A stretch of DNA of 64,000 nucleotides from GCA-020343675 sp964462945 (GTDB lineage: Bacteria; Planctomycetota; Phycisphaerae; Sedimentisphaerales; Anaerobacaceae), in assembly GCA_964462945.1 (NCBI GenBank), contig CAYWZW010000001.1, positions 119,893 to 183,892 of the forward strand, in the 5' to 3' direction. Shown here one piece after another: positions 30,431-37,844 of the stretch. The stretch's first letter is position 1. Each line of letters begins with the position of its first letter. Position numbers and translations under genes: made by a program. The notes beneath the pieces were generated by a model, which saw only the letters and a list, made by a program, of their open reading frames with translations, had not been told where the DNA came from and did no database searches.

Positions 30431-31423
30431 ATGCTTGAGGAATACGAATATCCGGAACCGAGCAGGAAGCGGGTTTATGTGCTTCTGTTTTTCCTGGCGC
30501 TGCTCGGGGGCCTTGCGGTTGTCGTTGCCCTTCGCACAACAACGGGACTGAAGGGCGTTTTCGCCTCGCGGGATAAGCACGCCGACGCCAATCAATCGGT
30601 GGCTGAGCCGAACCAGCCTCCCGCCGAGCCGAACGAGCCGTCCGCTCAGTCCAACCCGTTGCCTGCGGGGCCGAACGAGCCGGGCAAGCAAAAGCCGGCC
30701 GAGCCAAATGACCCAAACGACAAAAAACCCCTGCATCCTGTTCACAGGCATCCGGCGTTTACCGAGCGTGTCACGGAGCGGGCCAGAATGGTGATCTGGC
30801 AAATCGAGGCGCGGGGCGTTAAAGACCCCAACGCATTAACGGCGATGCAAGTTGTACCCCGGCACGCCTTTGTCCGGGAAACCGAGGAGCGGTACGCATA
30901 CGCCGACCAGCCTCTGCCCATCGGCTACGAGCAGACCATCAGCCAGCCGTACATCGTGGCCTTCATGACCGAGGCGCTGAAGCTCAAGCCCAATTCCAAA
31001 GTCTTGGAGATCGGCACCGGTTCAGGCTACCAGGCCGCGGTCTGCGCGGAGATCTGCCGGGAGGTCTATACCATCGAGATCGTCGAAGAGCTTGCCCAGG
31101 TCGCCGAAAAGCACTTGAAGGAATTGGGCTATCAGAACGTTTTTGTCAAGGCCGGCGACGGGTACTTCGGCTGGCCGGAGCACGCCCCGTTCGACGCCAT
31201 CATCGGCACGGCTGCCGCTGGCCGCATCCCCGAACCTTTGATCGAGCAGCTCAAGCCGGGCGGCAGAATGATCCTGCCCTATGGCAGTCCCGACTCCTTT
31301 CAGTATCTGGTCCTGATCACAAAAGACCGTGAAGGCAAACTTCAAAAGAGCAGTGTGATGCCCGTCCGATTTGTCCCCATGACCGGCGAGGTGCAAAAGT
31401 CCGAAAGCAAATCGAATGAGTAG
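30431..31423 (+). CDS. Membrane-anchored protein-L-isoaspartate O-methyltransferase
   Basis: Encodes 330 aa, about 110 longer than a bare Pcm. Cytoplasmic start, one membrane helix (VYVLLFFLALLGGLAVVVAL, residues 15-34), a Pro/Asn/Glu linker of about 60 residues (repeating EPNQP-like units) and a Pcm domain with VPRHAFV, YADQPLPIGYEQTISQPYIVAFM, the SAM motif VLEIGTGSGYQAAV (about residues 191-204) and GTAAAGRIPEPLIEQL. Pcm repairs isoaspartyl damage; the anchor and linker imply action on the outer face of the membrane, where SAM supply is unclear. GAGAGG is close to the ATG, so the start is a little uncertain. Confidence 0.85.
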   Translation: MLEEYEYPEPSRKRVYVLLFFLALLGGLAVVVALRTTTGLKGVFASRDKHADANQSVAEPNQPPAEPNEPSAQSNPLPAGPNEPGKQKPAEPNDPNDKKPLHPVHRHPAFTERVTERARMVIWQIEARGVKDPNALTAMQVVPRHAFVRETEERYAYADQPLPIGYEQTISQPYIVAFMTEALKLKPNSKVLEIGTGSGYQAAVCAEICREVYTIEIVEELAQVAEKHLKELGYQNVFVKAGDGYFGWPEHAPFDAIIGTAAAGRIPEPLIEQLKPGGRMILPYGSPDSFQYLVLITKDREGKLQKSSVMPVRFVPMTGEVQKSESKSNE

Positions 31424-31534
31424 CCCCGCCGCAAAATGGGCGTCAGCAGGTCAAGTGCAGAGCAGCGGCGACGTTTTCGCCCTTCCCGGCCAACTCGTTG
31501 AATTTCGCAACGGCTTTGTGCGTATCAAGGGCGA

Positions 31535-31987
31535 TCAGCCCTCTTTCAGCACAACCTCATCGTATTCGATCTCAAAACGCAGTTTGTGCTTGGCTTCCTC
31601 TTGCGCCAGGGCCAAGAACAGATCTTTCTGGTCCTCGCTCTGGACCTCGTTCGCCAGATCGAGATAGAGCCGGAATGCGGCCTTTTCCTTCTTCATCGCC
31701 AGGACAAGAGCATCCTGGTAGTTCATATCCGGAGCAAGGTCAACATCTACGACGTAGTCGGCAATCCGCAAATCCGTCACATCTTTGCCGGCCTGAATCT
31801 TCTTGCCTTGTTTGATCCCTTCCAGCTTCGCCTTATGCCCCAGCTCTTCCCTGGCAAAAGCCTCAAACACCTCACGCATGGCCGGAACCCGCATCTTCCT
31901 GGCCAGATACGTATAGAACCGGTTGGCCTCTATTTCTCTGTCAATCGCAAAGTCGAGGACATCGCTAAAGGAATCGAACGCATCCAT
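31535..31987 (-). CDS. Ferritin-like/rubrerythrin-type diiron protein
   Basis: Encodes 150 aa. A four-helix bundle with the diiron signatures AIDREIEANRFYTYLARK, AREELGHKAKLEG and LAQEEAKHKLRFEIEYDE: Glu in helix 1, ExxH in helix 2, Glu in helix 3 and ExxH in helix 4. No C-terminal rubredoxin domain, so it is a stand-alone ferritin-like domain, probably involved in peroxide or iron handling in the cytoplasm. AAGGAG 8 bases before the ATG. Convergent with the methyltransferase gene. Confidence 0.88.
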   Translation of the reverse strand: MDAFDSFSDVLDFAIDREIEANRFYTYLARKMRVPAMREVFEAFAREELGHKAKLEGIKQGKKIQAGKDVTDLRIADYVVDVDLAPDMNYQDALVLAMKKEKAAFRLYLDLANEVQSEDQKDLFLALAQEEAKHKLRFEIEYDEVVLKEG

Positions 31988-32229
31988 TTGAAAGACTCCT
32001 TACCCGTCGAACCATTCTGCCGGACTCCATGAGTCGGAAGGCATCTTCGCACCGCCGGTTCCACAAACGAACGCACTTAGCGCTGCGCGCAGATAAGCAT
32101 ACGGCCAAAGGCCCAGCAAGGCAAGAAGAAATACGTTTGAATCCGGCGGACGAGTCAACGCAGATTGCGAGCTTCGCCCCCGCCTTCGGACATCTCACGG
32201 TGACAATCGCCGCGACGGGACGAATCCGT
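31988..32229. other. Intergenic, 242 bp
   Basis: No gene seen; only weak frames on both strands. It separates the ferritin-like gene from the coiled-coil gene, both on the minus strand. Confidence 0.4.
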
Positions 32230-32802
32230 TCAGACGCAGGGCCGTGACGCCGGCGAACGCTCAAGGGCGTCGAGCATTCTATCCTGCTGCCTGCCGAATC
32301 TGGCCAAGGGCCCCGCACCACCCGTGTTCGAGCGCTCAACGGCCCTTCCGGCCAGCTCATGCTGGAGCTGTTCGTTGGTGGCCTTCAGGCTGGCAAGCTG
32401 TTGTTTGAAGTTCTCCTCAGCCTCTTTGTAGCGGCTGACCTCCAGCCGCTGTTGCTCGACCAGCGTCCTGAAATTCTTCCACTCTTGCACGGTTTTGCGC
32501 CACCGTTTCTTTTTTCCATCTTTTTTTGAAAGGGACGCCGGTTGCCGGTCCTCGGAACCTTTCAATTCCTGATGGTTCCCCTTGGCCGCATCCAGCCTGA
32601 CGCCGATGGTCGCAGCTCGCTGCTCGATTTGCTTTGGTGCTGTCTTCGGGGCGTTTGCTTTTGGCCGCCGCCTCACAATCAGCAGCAGCAGAACCAGGGC
32701 CGTCACGGCAATCGCTCCCAGCTCCCACCCGGCCCACTGCCGTTCATGGTACAGCCACGAAACGTACTGCACAAAACTGTCTGTCAGGCTCTCTAAGGTC
32801 AT
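32230..32802 (-). CDS. Membrane-anchored coiled-coil protein
   Basis: Encodes 190 aa. An amphipathic start, one membrane helix (GAIAVTALVLLLLIVRRR), a basic, disordered stretch (RRPKANAPKTAPK ... KKDGKKKRWRK) and a C-terminal coiled coil (RLEVSRYKEAEENFKQQLASL). GGAGG lies 7 bases before the ATG at 32802; a GTG two codons upstream is too close to the ribosome site. Function unknown; the topology suggests a scaffold with its coiled coil in the cytoplasm. Confidence 0.75.
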   Translation of the reverse strand: MTLESLTDSFVQYVSWLYHERQWAGWELGAIAVTALVLLLLIVRRRPKANAPKTAPKQIEQRAATIGVRLDAAKGNHQELKGSEDRQPASLSKKDGKKKRWRKTVQEWKNFRTLVEQQRLEVSRYKEAEENFKQQLASLKATNEQLQHELAGRAVERSNTGGAGPLARFGRQQDRMLDALERSPASRPCV

Positions 32803-33338
32803 GGTCACACCTCCTTATCTTAGGCTCATCGCCAATCCATTTGCTTTCGGGTTCTCGCCGACAAGACCTTATTCGAAGCGACTGTACGGCGTGCAGTCCT
32901 CGCCGCGGCCACAGTAACACTGAGGAACGAAGAGTTGTGTTTCTCGTATGGCGTTCCTTCGCAACAGAATACGGCTTCCGGTTCAAACCATCTTCTGGTT
33001 TAACTCTTGCTGCCTTTGAATTCTCAAACTGAGACTTTTCGTGGAAGAAAGCCGGATGTGAAGCGAAAAGAGGCCTTCTCACCACTTCTCCAAATACACA
33101 CACGGAATTTCAGCACCTTGAGCAACCCCTGTCAAGAGAAAAGTCCGAAAAAAAGTAAGATTTTCTTGCCGAGGCTGGCGCAGGCCGGCAAGACTGCGTG
33201 TGCGAGCGGCTCAAACAATCTGGAATGATCTGGAATAGGACCGCCTCATCGGCAATATTGGCTTTGCGAGTCGTTTGGCTGAACGGAAAATGGCAACAAT
33301 TATGGGCAAGCAAGCCTCTGGCCGCATGAAAAATCCAC
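32803..33338. other. Intergenic, 536 bp
   Basis: No convincing gene. It holds one inverted segment (GGAACG near 32921 and CGTTCC near 32950) and a hairpin CTTGCCG...CGGCAAG at about 33168-33194 that on the minus strand is followed by an A/T-rich run ending in seven T, which could be a weak terminator of the GIY-YIG gene. Confidence 0.4.
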
Positions 33339-33728
33339 CTACAATCGTGACATGCACCCCAGCCTGATCCTAATCCTATCCGTCAGGGCTTGCTCCCATT
33401 TCCGCCAGCGTCCAACGACCGGCGGGTGTTCGGCGATATTGCAAGGCGGTTTGTATTTGAGAATTTCGTCTCGCTCGGTTTGCAAGAGGTCTTCTTCCGA
33501 AGCAAGTCCAGCAAACTGGAAAAGACAAACACCCGCTTTTAAATAGTGTTTGAGAGGACGATTGCTTTCCCGTGGGCCCAGATGCTCTAAGAGGCGGTTT
33601 TGAAGATTCTTGCTTTGACCGATATAAAAGATTCTGTTGTTGGTCAGGAGACAATAGAGGCCTGGCTGTGGGGGTGTCCACATTCGGACGTTCGTTCGGG
33701 TATAGGGATAACAAGATGACCATTGCAT
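33339..33728 (-). CDS. GIY-YIG nuclease-domain protein
   Basis: Encodes 129 aa. The domain is clear: PGLYCLLTNNRIFYIGQSKN with the GIY and YIG pair (here GLY and YIG), then LQNRLLEHL with the catalytic Arg, and an Asn/Glu later (DLLQTERDEILKYKPPCN). It is a small stand-alone nuclease, like those used in repair or homing. AGGAAG lies 8 bases before the ATG at 33728. It starts a run of small genes of unusual composition that may belong to the decayed element ending at tRNA-Ser. Confidence 0.85.
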   Translation of the reverse strand: MQWSSCYPYTRTNVRMWTPPQPGLYCLLTNNRIFYIGQSKNLQNRLLEHLGPRESNRPLKHYLKAGVCLFQFAGLASEEDLLQTERDEILKYKPPCNIAEHPPVVGRWRKWEQALTDRIRIRLGCMSRL

Positions 33729-33764
33729 GCGATGAACTTCCTGCACAAACAGAGAGCTACCTTT

Positions 33765-33974
33765 TCATCGTTGTCGATGTCGTCCTTCACTCCACGAGCC
33801 AGGTTTTTTCGTTTGTCCCTGACCTCTGAACCAGGTACAGCCTCCATAGTAAGGTCTACTTCCGCTGTAACTTCCGGTTGCTTTCCCTTTACTGGACAAT
33901 AGATAAATAAGAAAGCCAATACCCGTTGCTATCTTGATACCCTTCCAAACTCTTTTCCACCGAATTTTTCTCAT
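33765..33974 (-). CDS. Small basic membrane protein (69 aa)
   Basis: MRKIRWKRVWKGIKIATGIG starts a basic N-terminus and a short helix (IATGIGFLIYLLSS), followed by a Gly/Ser/Tyr/Arg-rich tail. GGAGG 8 bases before the ATG at 33974. Lies 36 bases before the GIY-YIG gene in the same direction. Function unknown. Confidence 0.6.
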   Translation of the reverse strand: MRKIRWKRVWKGIKIATGIGFLIYLLSSKGKATGSYSGSRPYYGGCTWFRGQGQTKKPGSWSEGRHRQR

Positions 33975-34017
33975 CGGGCTATCCTCCAATAAAGCAAACC
34001 CCCTGTTTTTCAGACCT

Positions 34018-34203
34018 TCACTCCTTCTCATCCCAATAATATTGTTCCCACCATGGATACCACAAGTCGAGGGGTGCTCGCTGGGTTTCTACATCGACCC
34101 GGTAAATATTCAAAACCGTTCGTGGTTTGTCTTGTTCGCAGCAACAGCCACTGAACAGCAATCCGCAGAGGACGAGAACCAAACTAAACTTGAGCCATTT
34201 CAT
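34018..34203 (-). CDS. Small lipoprotein (61 aa)
   Basis: MKWLKFSLVLVLCGLLFSGC is a compact lipoprotein signal with lipobox LFSGC, followed by CC and a short acidic, aromatic mature part (PLDLWYPWWEQYYWDEKE). GAGG is 8 bases before the ATG at 34203; ATG at 34209 is too close. Function unknown. Confidence 0.65.
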   Translation of the reverse strand: MKWLKFSLVLVLCGLLFSGCCCEQDKPRTVLNIYRVDVETQRAPLDLWYPWWEQYYWDEKE

Positions 34204-34284
34204 CTTCATCACCTCATCTTAAACCGGCCTTAAATAAAGACAAACTTCTTTATTTTTGCTTTGAGCTGTCCTGGACAGGTCGTT

Positions 34285-34551
34285 TCAATGTTTCAAAGTT
34301 AGGATAGCTGCCATGCCCAGAGGAAAAGCAACAAGAAACCACAAACCACAAGGACAGCAAACAGAAACGCCAGTGAACGTTTCCGCGTCTCGCGGACTCA
34401 TCTCACGCTTGTTCACATACGTTTGCGTTTCTTCTTGTGCATCACGCAGAATAAAAACAAGTAGAACAACCATGAAGATGGTCCATCCAAGTAAGCAACA
34501 TTGAAAAATAAAACTTCTTGTCCCACACCATGTTCGATATTTTTTGTTCAT
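34285..34551 (-). CDS. Small two-helix membrane protein (88 aa)
   Basis: Starts MNKKYRTWCGTRSFIFQCC; two hydrophobic helices (LLGWTIFMVVLLVFIL and GLWFLVAFPLGMAAILTL) flank a polar loop. AAGGA lies about 9 bases before the ATG at 34551. A frame open to 34773 on the same strand runs through the integrase remnant and is a shadow of it. Function unknown. Confidence 0.6.
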   Translation of the reverse strand: MNKKYRTWCGTRSFIFQCCLLGWTIFMVVLLVFILRDAQEETQTYVNKREMSPRDAETFTGVSVCCPCGLWFLVAFPLGMAAILTLKH

Positions 34552-34619
34552 TTGAATATCCTTCCCATTCCTCAGCCCGCGATCCGGCGCATACTTCAAA
34601 GCCTCCTTAAATAAGCGTT

Positions 34620-34889
34620 TCAATCCATCAGAGCCCCAGTGTCTCGATTCTCTGGCAGCAAGTGTCCATACAAATTGCAGGTTAACTTTACGTCCGCATG
34701 TCCCAACTGCTTCATGACAAAGAAAATGCTCGCTCCTTCGCTTAATAAGATACTGACGAACGTGTGCCGGCAATCTTGCAAACGAATCTTTCGCACGCCC
34801 GCTTCCTCGAGCAACGCATGAAACTCCAGGCGTGCCACATCAGGGTTAAGCCGGTCTTTTGTCAGGAACCTGCTTCGAGCAGCGGCGGT
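34620..34889 (-). pseudogene. C-terminal remnant of a tyrosine recombinase (integrase)
   Basis: An open stretch of about 89 codons contains the end of a phage-type integrase: RLQDCRHTFVSILLSEGAS, then LGHADV and TCNLYGHLLP with the Tyr nucleophile. The catalytic His of the HxxR box is Gln (QDCR), the second box LGH and the Tyr are kept. Upstream the frame hits a stop at 34890, and the N-terminal two thirds are missing, so it is a decayed gene. It reads away from tRNA-Ser and lies 380 bases from it. Confidence 0.85.
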
Positions 34890-35139
34890 TCAGGACACGG
34901 ACGATAATGTACGAATTGTGATCGCAGTTCTCTTGTCCAACCAGAACACCCATATTGCCCCGCTTTTCAAAAAGCCAAACTAATCCACCCTCAAAATTAA
35001 CAGATTTCCCCGCAAACTACAAGAGAAAAAGTCTCTGTCGGATAGAAAACTACTACTTCTTATTCTTACATTTTTGAGGTGATTTCAAAGCTCGACCGTC
35101 TCCTTTTGTTTTGGTGCCGATTTTCAAGGAAAACCCCTG

Positions 35140-35157
35140 ACGGAGCAGGAGGGATTC
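35140..35157. repeat. Duplicate of the tRNA-Ser 3' end (old attachment site)
   Basis: ACGGAGCAGGAGGGATTC at 35140-35157 is identical to 35272-35289, which includes the acceptor and T-arm end of tRNA-Ser. Such direct copies mark the ends of elements that integrate into tRNA genes. With the integrase remnant on its left it is consistent with an old attachment site. Confidence 0.7.
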
Positions 35158-35246
35158 CGGCTTTTGGCATGGCACTGAAACTTGAGCAGGAGTAAGTTGA
35201 CCAGTTGAGGGCATTTGCGTAAGCTCTCCTCTTCGACTGCTCAAAT

Positions 35247-35278
35247 GCTCTGTTTTGAGCTTCCGCTCAAAACGGAGC
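35247..35278. other. 14-bp stem hairpin overlapping the tRNA-Ser 3' end
   Basis: GCTC-T-GTTTTGAGC (35247-35260) pairs with GCTCAAAAC-G-GAGC (35265-35278) around a TTCC loop, one T/G wobble. It overlaps the tRNA acceptor. On the minus strand it could be the tRNA terminator or part of a recombination core site. Confidence 0.55.
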
Positions 35279-35359
35279 AGGAGGGATTCGAACCCCCGTT
35301 ACCCGTAAGGGTAAAACGGTTTTCAAAACCGTCGCCTTAAGCCGCTCGGCCACTGCTCC
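35273..35359 (-). tRNA. tRNA-Ser (TGA)
   Basis: The minus strand forms an 87-base class II tRNA: acceptor GGAGCAG/CTGCTCC, D arm, anticodon loop TTTGAAA with anticodon TGA, a long variable arm (TACCCTTACGGGTA) and T arm with GGTTCGAATCC. The CCA end is not encoded. Its 3' end is the target site of the decayed element on its left. Confidence 0.97.
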
Positions 35360-35431
35360 TTGTGTTTGGCCTACTTTACATTTATCGGTCGGCTCTGGCA
35401 AGACGAATCGGCGGGCCTCTTGCACATAGGC

Positions 35432-35625
35432 AAAGAGATTTTCGATTTACGATTTGCGATTTGCTCCGTCCAAGAAAGGCCGGATTTGCGAGATTTATGA
35501 TTTGCGATTCTTGCCGCAAAGGCACAAACAGACTTAAGATTTATGATTCTCGATCGCGGCTATCGCGGAGGCGGACGACCCACTCATAAATCGTAAATCG
35601 TCAATCGAAAATCGCAAATCCTCAG
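35432..35625. repeat. Heptamer repeat region between tRNA-Ser and the oxidoreductase gene
   Basis: Three clusters: GATTTTC-GATTTAC-GATTTGC-GATTTGC near 35432, GATTTAT/GATTTGC units near 35491 and 35540, and the inverse sense (AAATCGT-AAATCGT-CAATCGA-AAATCGC) at 35588-35618. The first and last clusters are inverted, so the region can fold back on itself. Confidence 0.85.
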
Positions 35626-35676
35626 TGTCTTGGTGACTTAGCAGCCAAAAGGTCCAACCGACAAACGGCGAGCGGC

Positions 35677-37050
35677 TTATAGCGTCCAGCCGGAGCGGTA
35701 CGGCTGTTTTATGTACTCGTTGGCGGCGTCGTTATTTGTGAATCGCACGGTCTGGCCGTCATAGTCCAGCGTCTTGCTCGTCCGAATGGCGATATTGCCC
35801 AAGAGGACGGCTTCGGTGATGAGGGTGGCCTGGTCGAAGTTGCAGCCGGCCGGCTCGCCGCCGCGGATGGCCTCGACCCATTCGCCCCACGTGCCCGATC
35901 TTCGTTGCAGCGTTTTGGGCGGCTGTGTGTAGGCCTTCATCTTCGACTCAGGGATGATTTTATCCTCTAAGATTTTGCCCTTGTCGCCGACGTACATATC
36001 TCCCTCAGTGGGCAGTTCCTGGCCCGGCTCAAGCTCCGCCGGCCGCGGCGGCTTTAATCCGCCGTCGTACCAGAACAGCCGCAGCGGCGGCATCCCCTCT
36101 CGCGACGGAAATTCGTACGTTACCATCGACGCCAGCGGCGCTGTTTCCGCCATGACCTTTGTCGAGCTGGCCTCGATTCGCGTCGGGTACCGAAGCTTCA
36201 TGGCCCTGTAAACCGTGTTGAAATGGTGACAGCCCATGTCACCGAGGGCGCCCGTGCCGAATTCCCACCAGCCCCGGAAATTCCACGGGTGATACACCGC
36301 GTGAGGAGCGTCCTTGAACCAGAGCTGATCGAGCGCCAAATGCCCCGCCGGCCATTCGTTCTTGAACGGTCGCATCGCCGCCGGGCCGATCCACAGGTCC
36401 CAGTCGAGCGTTTTGGGCACCGGGTCCTCGCCTGTCGGCCGCACCATCCCCTGCGGCCACAGCGGACGATTCGACCAGCAGTGGACCTCGCGCACGTCCC
36501 CGATGGCGCCATCCCATATCATCTCGCACAGCCGGCAGGCGCCGTCGGAGGTGTTCGGGGCCGCCGTCACCTGGGTCGCCACGCCGGCCTGCCGCGCCGC
36601 CTCGGCCAGTGCCCGGTTCTCGTGAATCGTCCGCGTCAGCGGCTTGACGCAGCAGACGTGCTTGCCCCTTTTCAGGGCCGGCATAGTAACGACCGCGTGG
36701 GTATGGTCCGGCGTGCCGCAATAGACGGCGTCGATCTTGTCGCCCTCCGCCTCTAACATCTGGCGAAAGTCACGATACGTTCCGGCCTTCGGGAACAGGT
36801 CGTACGTCTTCTTGGCGTATGCGTCGTCCACGTCGCACAGAGCGACGATCTGCGTATTCGGCTGCTCGCTGATGCCGCGGATCTGCCCGTGCCCCACGCC
36901 GCCGATTCCCACTGCCGCAATCTGTATCGTCTCGCTCGGCGGGACCCGCCCCGCTTTGGCCAGAACGCGTACAGGCACAATGCTCATCGCCGCCATCGCT
37001 GCCGACGCCGAGACGAATTGCCGGCGGCTGATTCTTCTGCCTTGGTTCAT
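35677..37050 (-). CDS. Tat-exported Gfo/Idh/MocA-family oxidoreductase
   Basis: Encodes 457 aa. Twin-arginine signal SRRQFVSASAAMAAMSIVP, then a Rossmann start AAVGIGGVGHGQIRG, DVDD at the second strand, GTPDHTHAVVTMPALKRGKHVCCVKPLT (catalytic-region Lys-Pro with Val replacing the usual Glu of EKP), and the second-domain signature GWWEFGTGALGDMGCHHFN. These periplasmic proteins act on sugars or inositols with bound NAD(P); the substrate is unknown. GGAGGTG 6 bases before the ATG. Numerous relatives are typical of planctomycetes that degrade polysaccharides. Confidence 0.92.
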   Translation of the reverse strand: MNQGRRISRRQFVSASAAMAAMSIVPVRVLAKAGRVPPSETIQIAAVGIGGVGHGQIRGISEQPNTQIVALCDVDDAYAKKTYDLFPKAGTYRDFRQMLEAEGDKIDAVYCGTPDHTHAVVTMPALKRGKHVCCVKPLTRTIHENRALAEAARQAGVATQVTAAPNTSDGACRLCEMIWDGAIGDVREVHCWSNRPLWPQGMVRPTGEDPVPKTLDWDLWIGPAAMRPFKNEWPAGHLALDQLWFKDAPHAVYHPWNFRGWWEFGTGALGDMGCHHFNTVYRAMKLRYPTRIEASSTKVMAETAPLASMVTYEFPSREGMPPLRLFWYDGGLKPPRPAELEPGQELPTEGDMYVGDKGKILEDKIIPESKMKAYTQPPKTLQRRSGTWGEWVEAIRGGEPAGCNFDQATLITEAVLLGNIAIRTSKTLDYDGQTVRFTNNDAANEYIKQPYRSGWTL

Positions 37051-37239
37051 AATTTCACCTCCGGAAAATCAACGGATTCTTAAGAGCCGCCTTATCCTTT
37101 ACCTGCCCCGTGTGCCGTTCTGCCCTTCAGGCCGGCGCGATGCTGAGTCACAGCGCTGCTGCATCTGCCAAGTTACGCGTCCGGCAAATATCGCTTCGTC
37201 AGTTGAGCACCGTGAAAAACCGTGACAGCCCGACTACGG

Positions 37240-37563
37240 CTATTCCACCGTGCCGGCCAAGCCTCGTCGTCTGCCATAAAGGAACCCGCGAAGGCTCATA
37301 TCGGGATCCTCGCGCTTGACGTCGAGAGGCAGATCGTCTTCCGAGACGAGCCTGTATCCTTTGCGCTGCATACAATCTTCCATGAACTTGTGTTCATAAT
37401 CGCCGGGCTTTGAGTTGGTGACGCGTTTGCTTAGCTCGGACACGCAATCCGCGCAGTCGCTCTTGCACTGCTCGAAGCTCGTGCCCTCCCGGTAGTAGTA
37501 CGCGGCGCAGCCGGTACAAGAGCATATTACAGCAACCAGTAGAAGAACCATCCCGCTTCTCAT
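37240..37563 (-). CDS. Small Cys-rich lipoprotein
   Basis: Encodes 107 aa. Signal MRSGMVLLLVAVICSCTGC with a lipobox ending in Cys19, then AAYYYREG and a Cys-rich helix pair (FEQCKSDCADCVSEL; FMEDCMQRKGYRLV), a CX3CX2C pattern that may form disulfides. The C-terminus is basic. AAGGAG 8 bases before the ATG. Lies 190 bases downstream of the oxidoreductase gene start region but on the same strand with its own spacer. Function unknown. Confidence 0.75.
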   Translation of the reverse strand: MRSGMVLLLVAVICSCTGCAAYYYREGTSFEQCKSDCADCVSELSKRVTNSKPGDYEHKFMEDCMQRKGYRLVSEDDLPLDVKREDPDMSLRGFLYGRRRGLAGTVE

Positions 37564-37745
37564 TGTTCAGCTCCTTTCGGATAGAAGACCTGACCCGAAC
37601 TTCACACCTGTCCCTGCCCTGTAGCCGCGCCGAGCAGGGTTCTAAGCAGGATAACAAATCCGTCTTGAGAATCCAGAATTTTTCCCCCCCGAATCAAAAT
37701 ATCACGTATCGCTGTGAGGTTCTTTGAAAACCGGGCAAGGAACAA

Positions 37746-37774
37746 TTGATATAGGCCGAAGGTTGGCATATAAT
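37746..37774 (+). promoter_or_regulatory. Promoter of the aldo/keto reductase gene
   Basis: TTGATA (37746-37751) and TATAAT (37769-37774) with a 17-base spacer, a very good sigma70 match, about 70 bases before the start codon. Confidence 0.75.
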
Positions 37775-37844
37775 TGAAAATGATGGGTTCAAGGCCGTAA
37801 GATGAGCCCCGGAATAAGGTAGTTCAGAAGAAAAGGAGACGATT

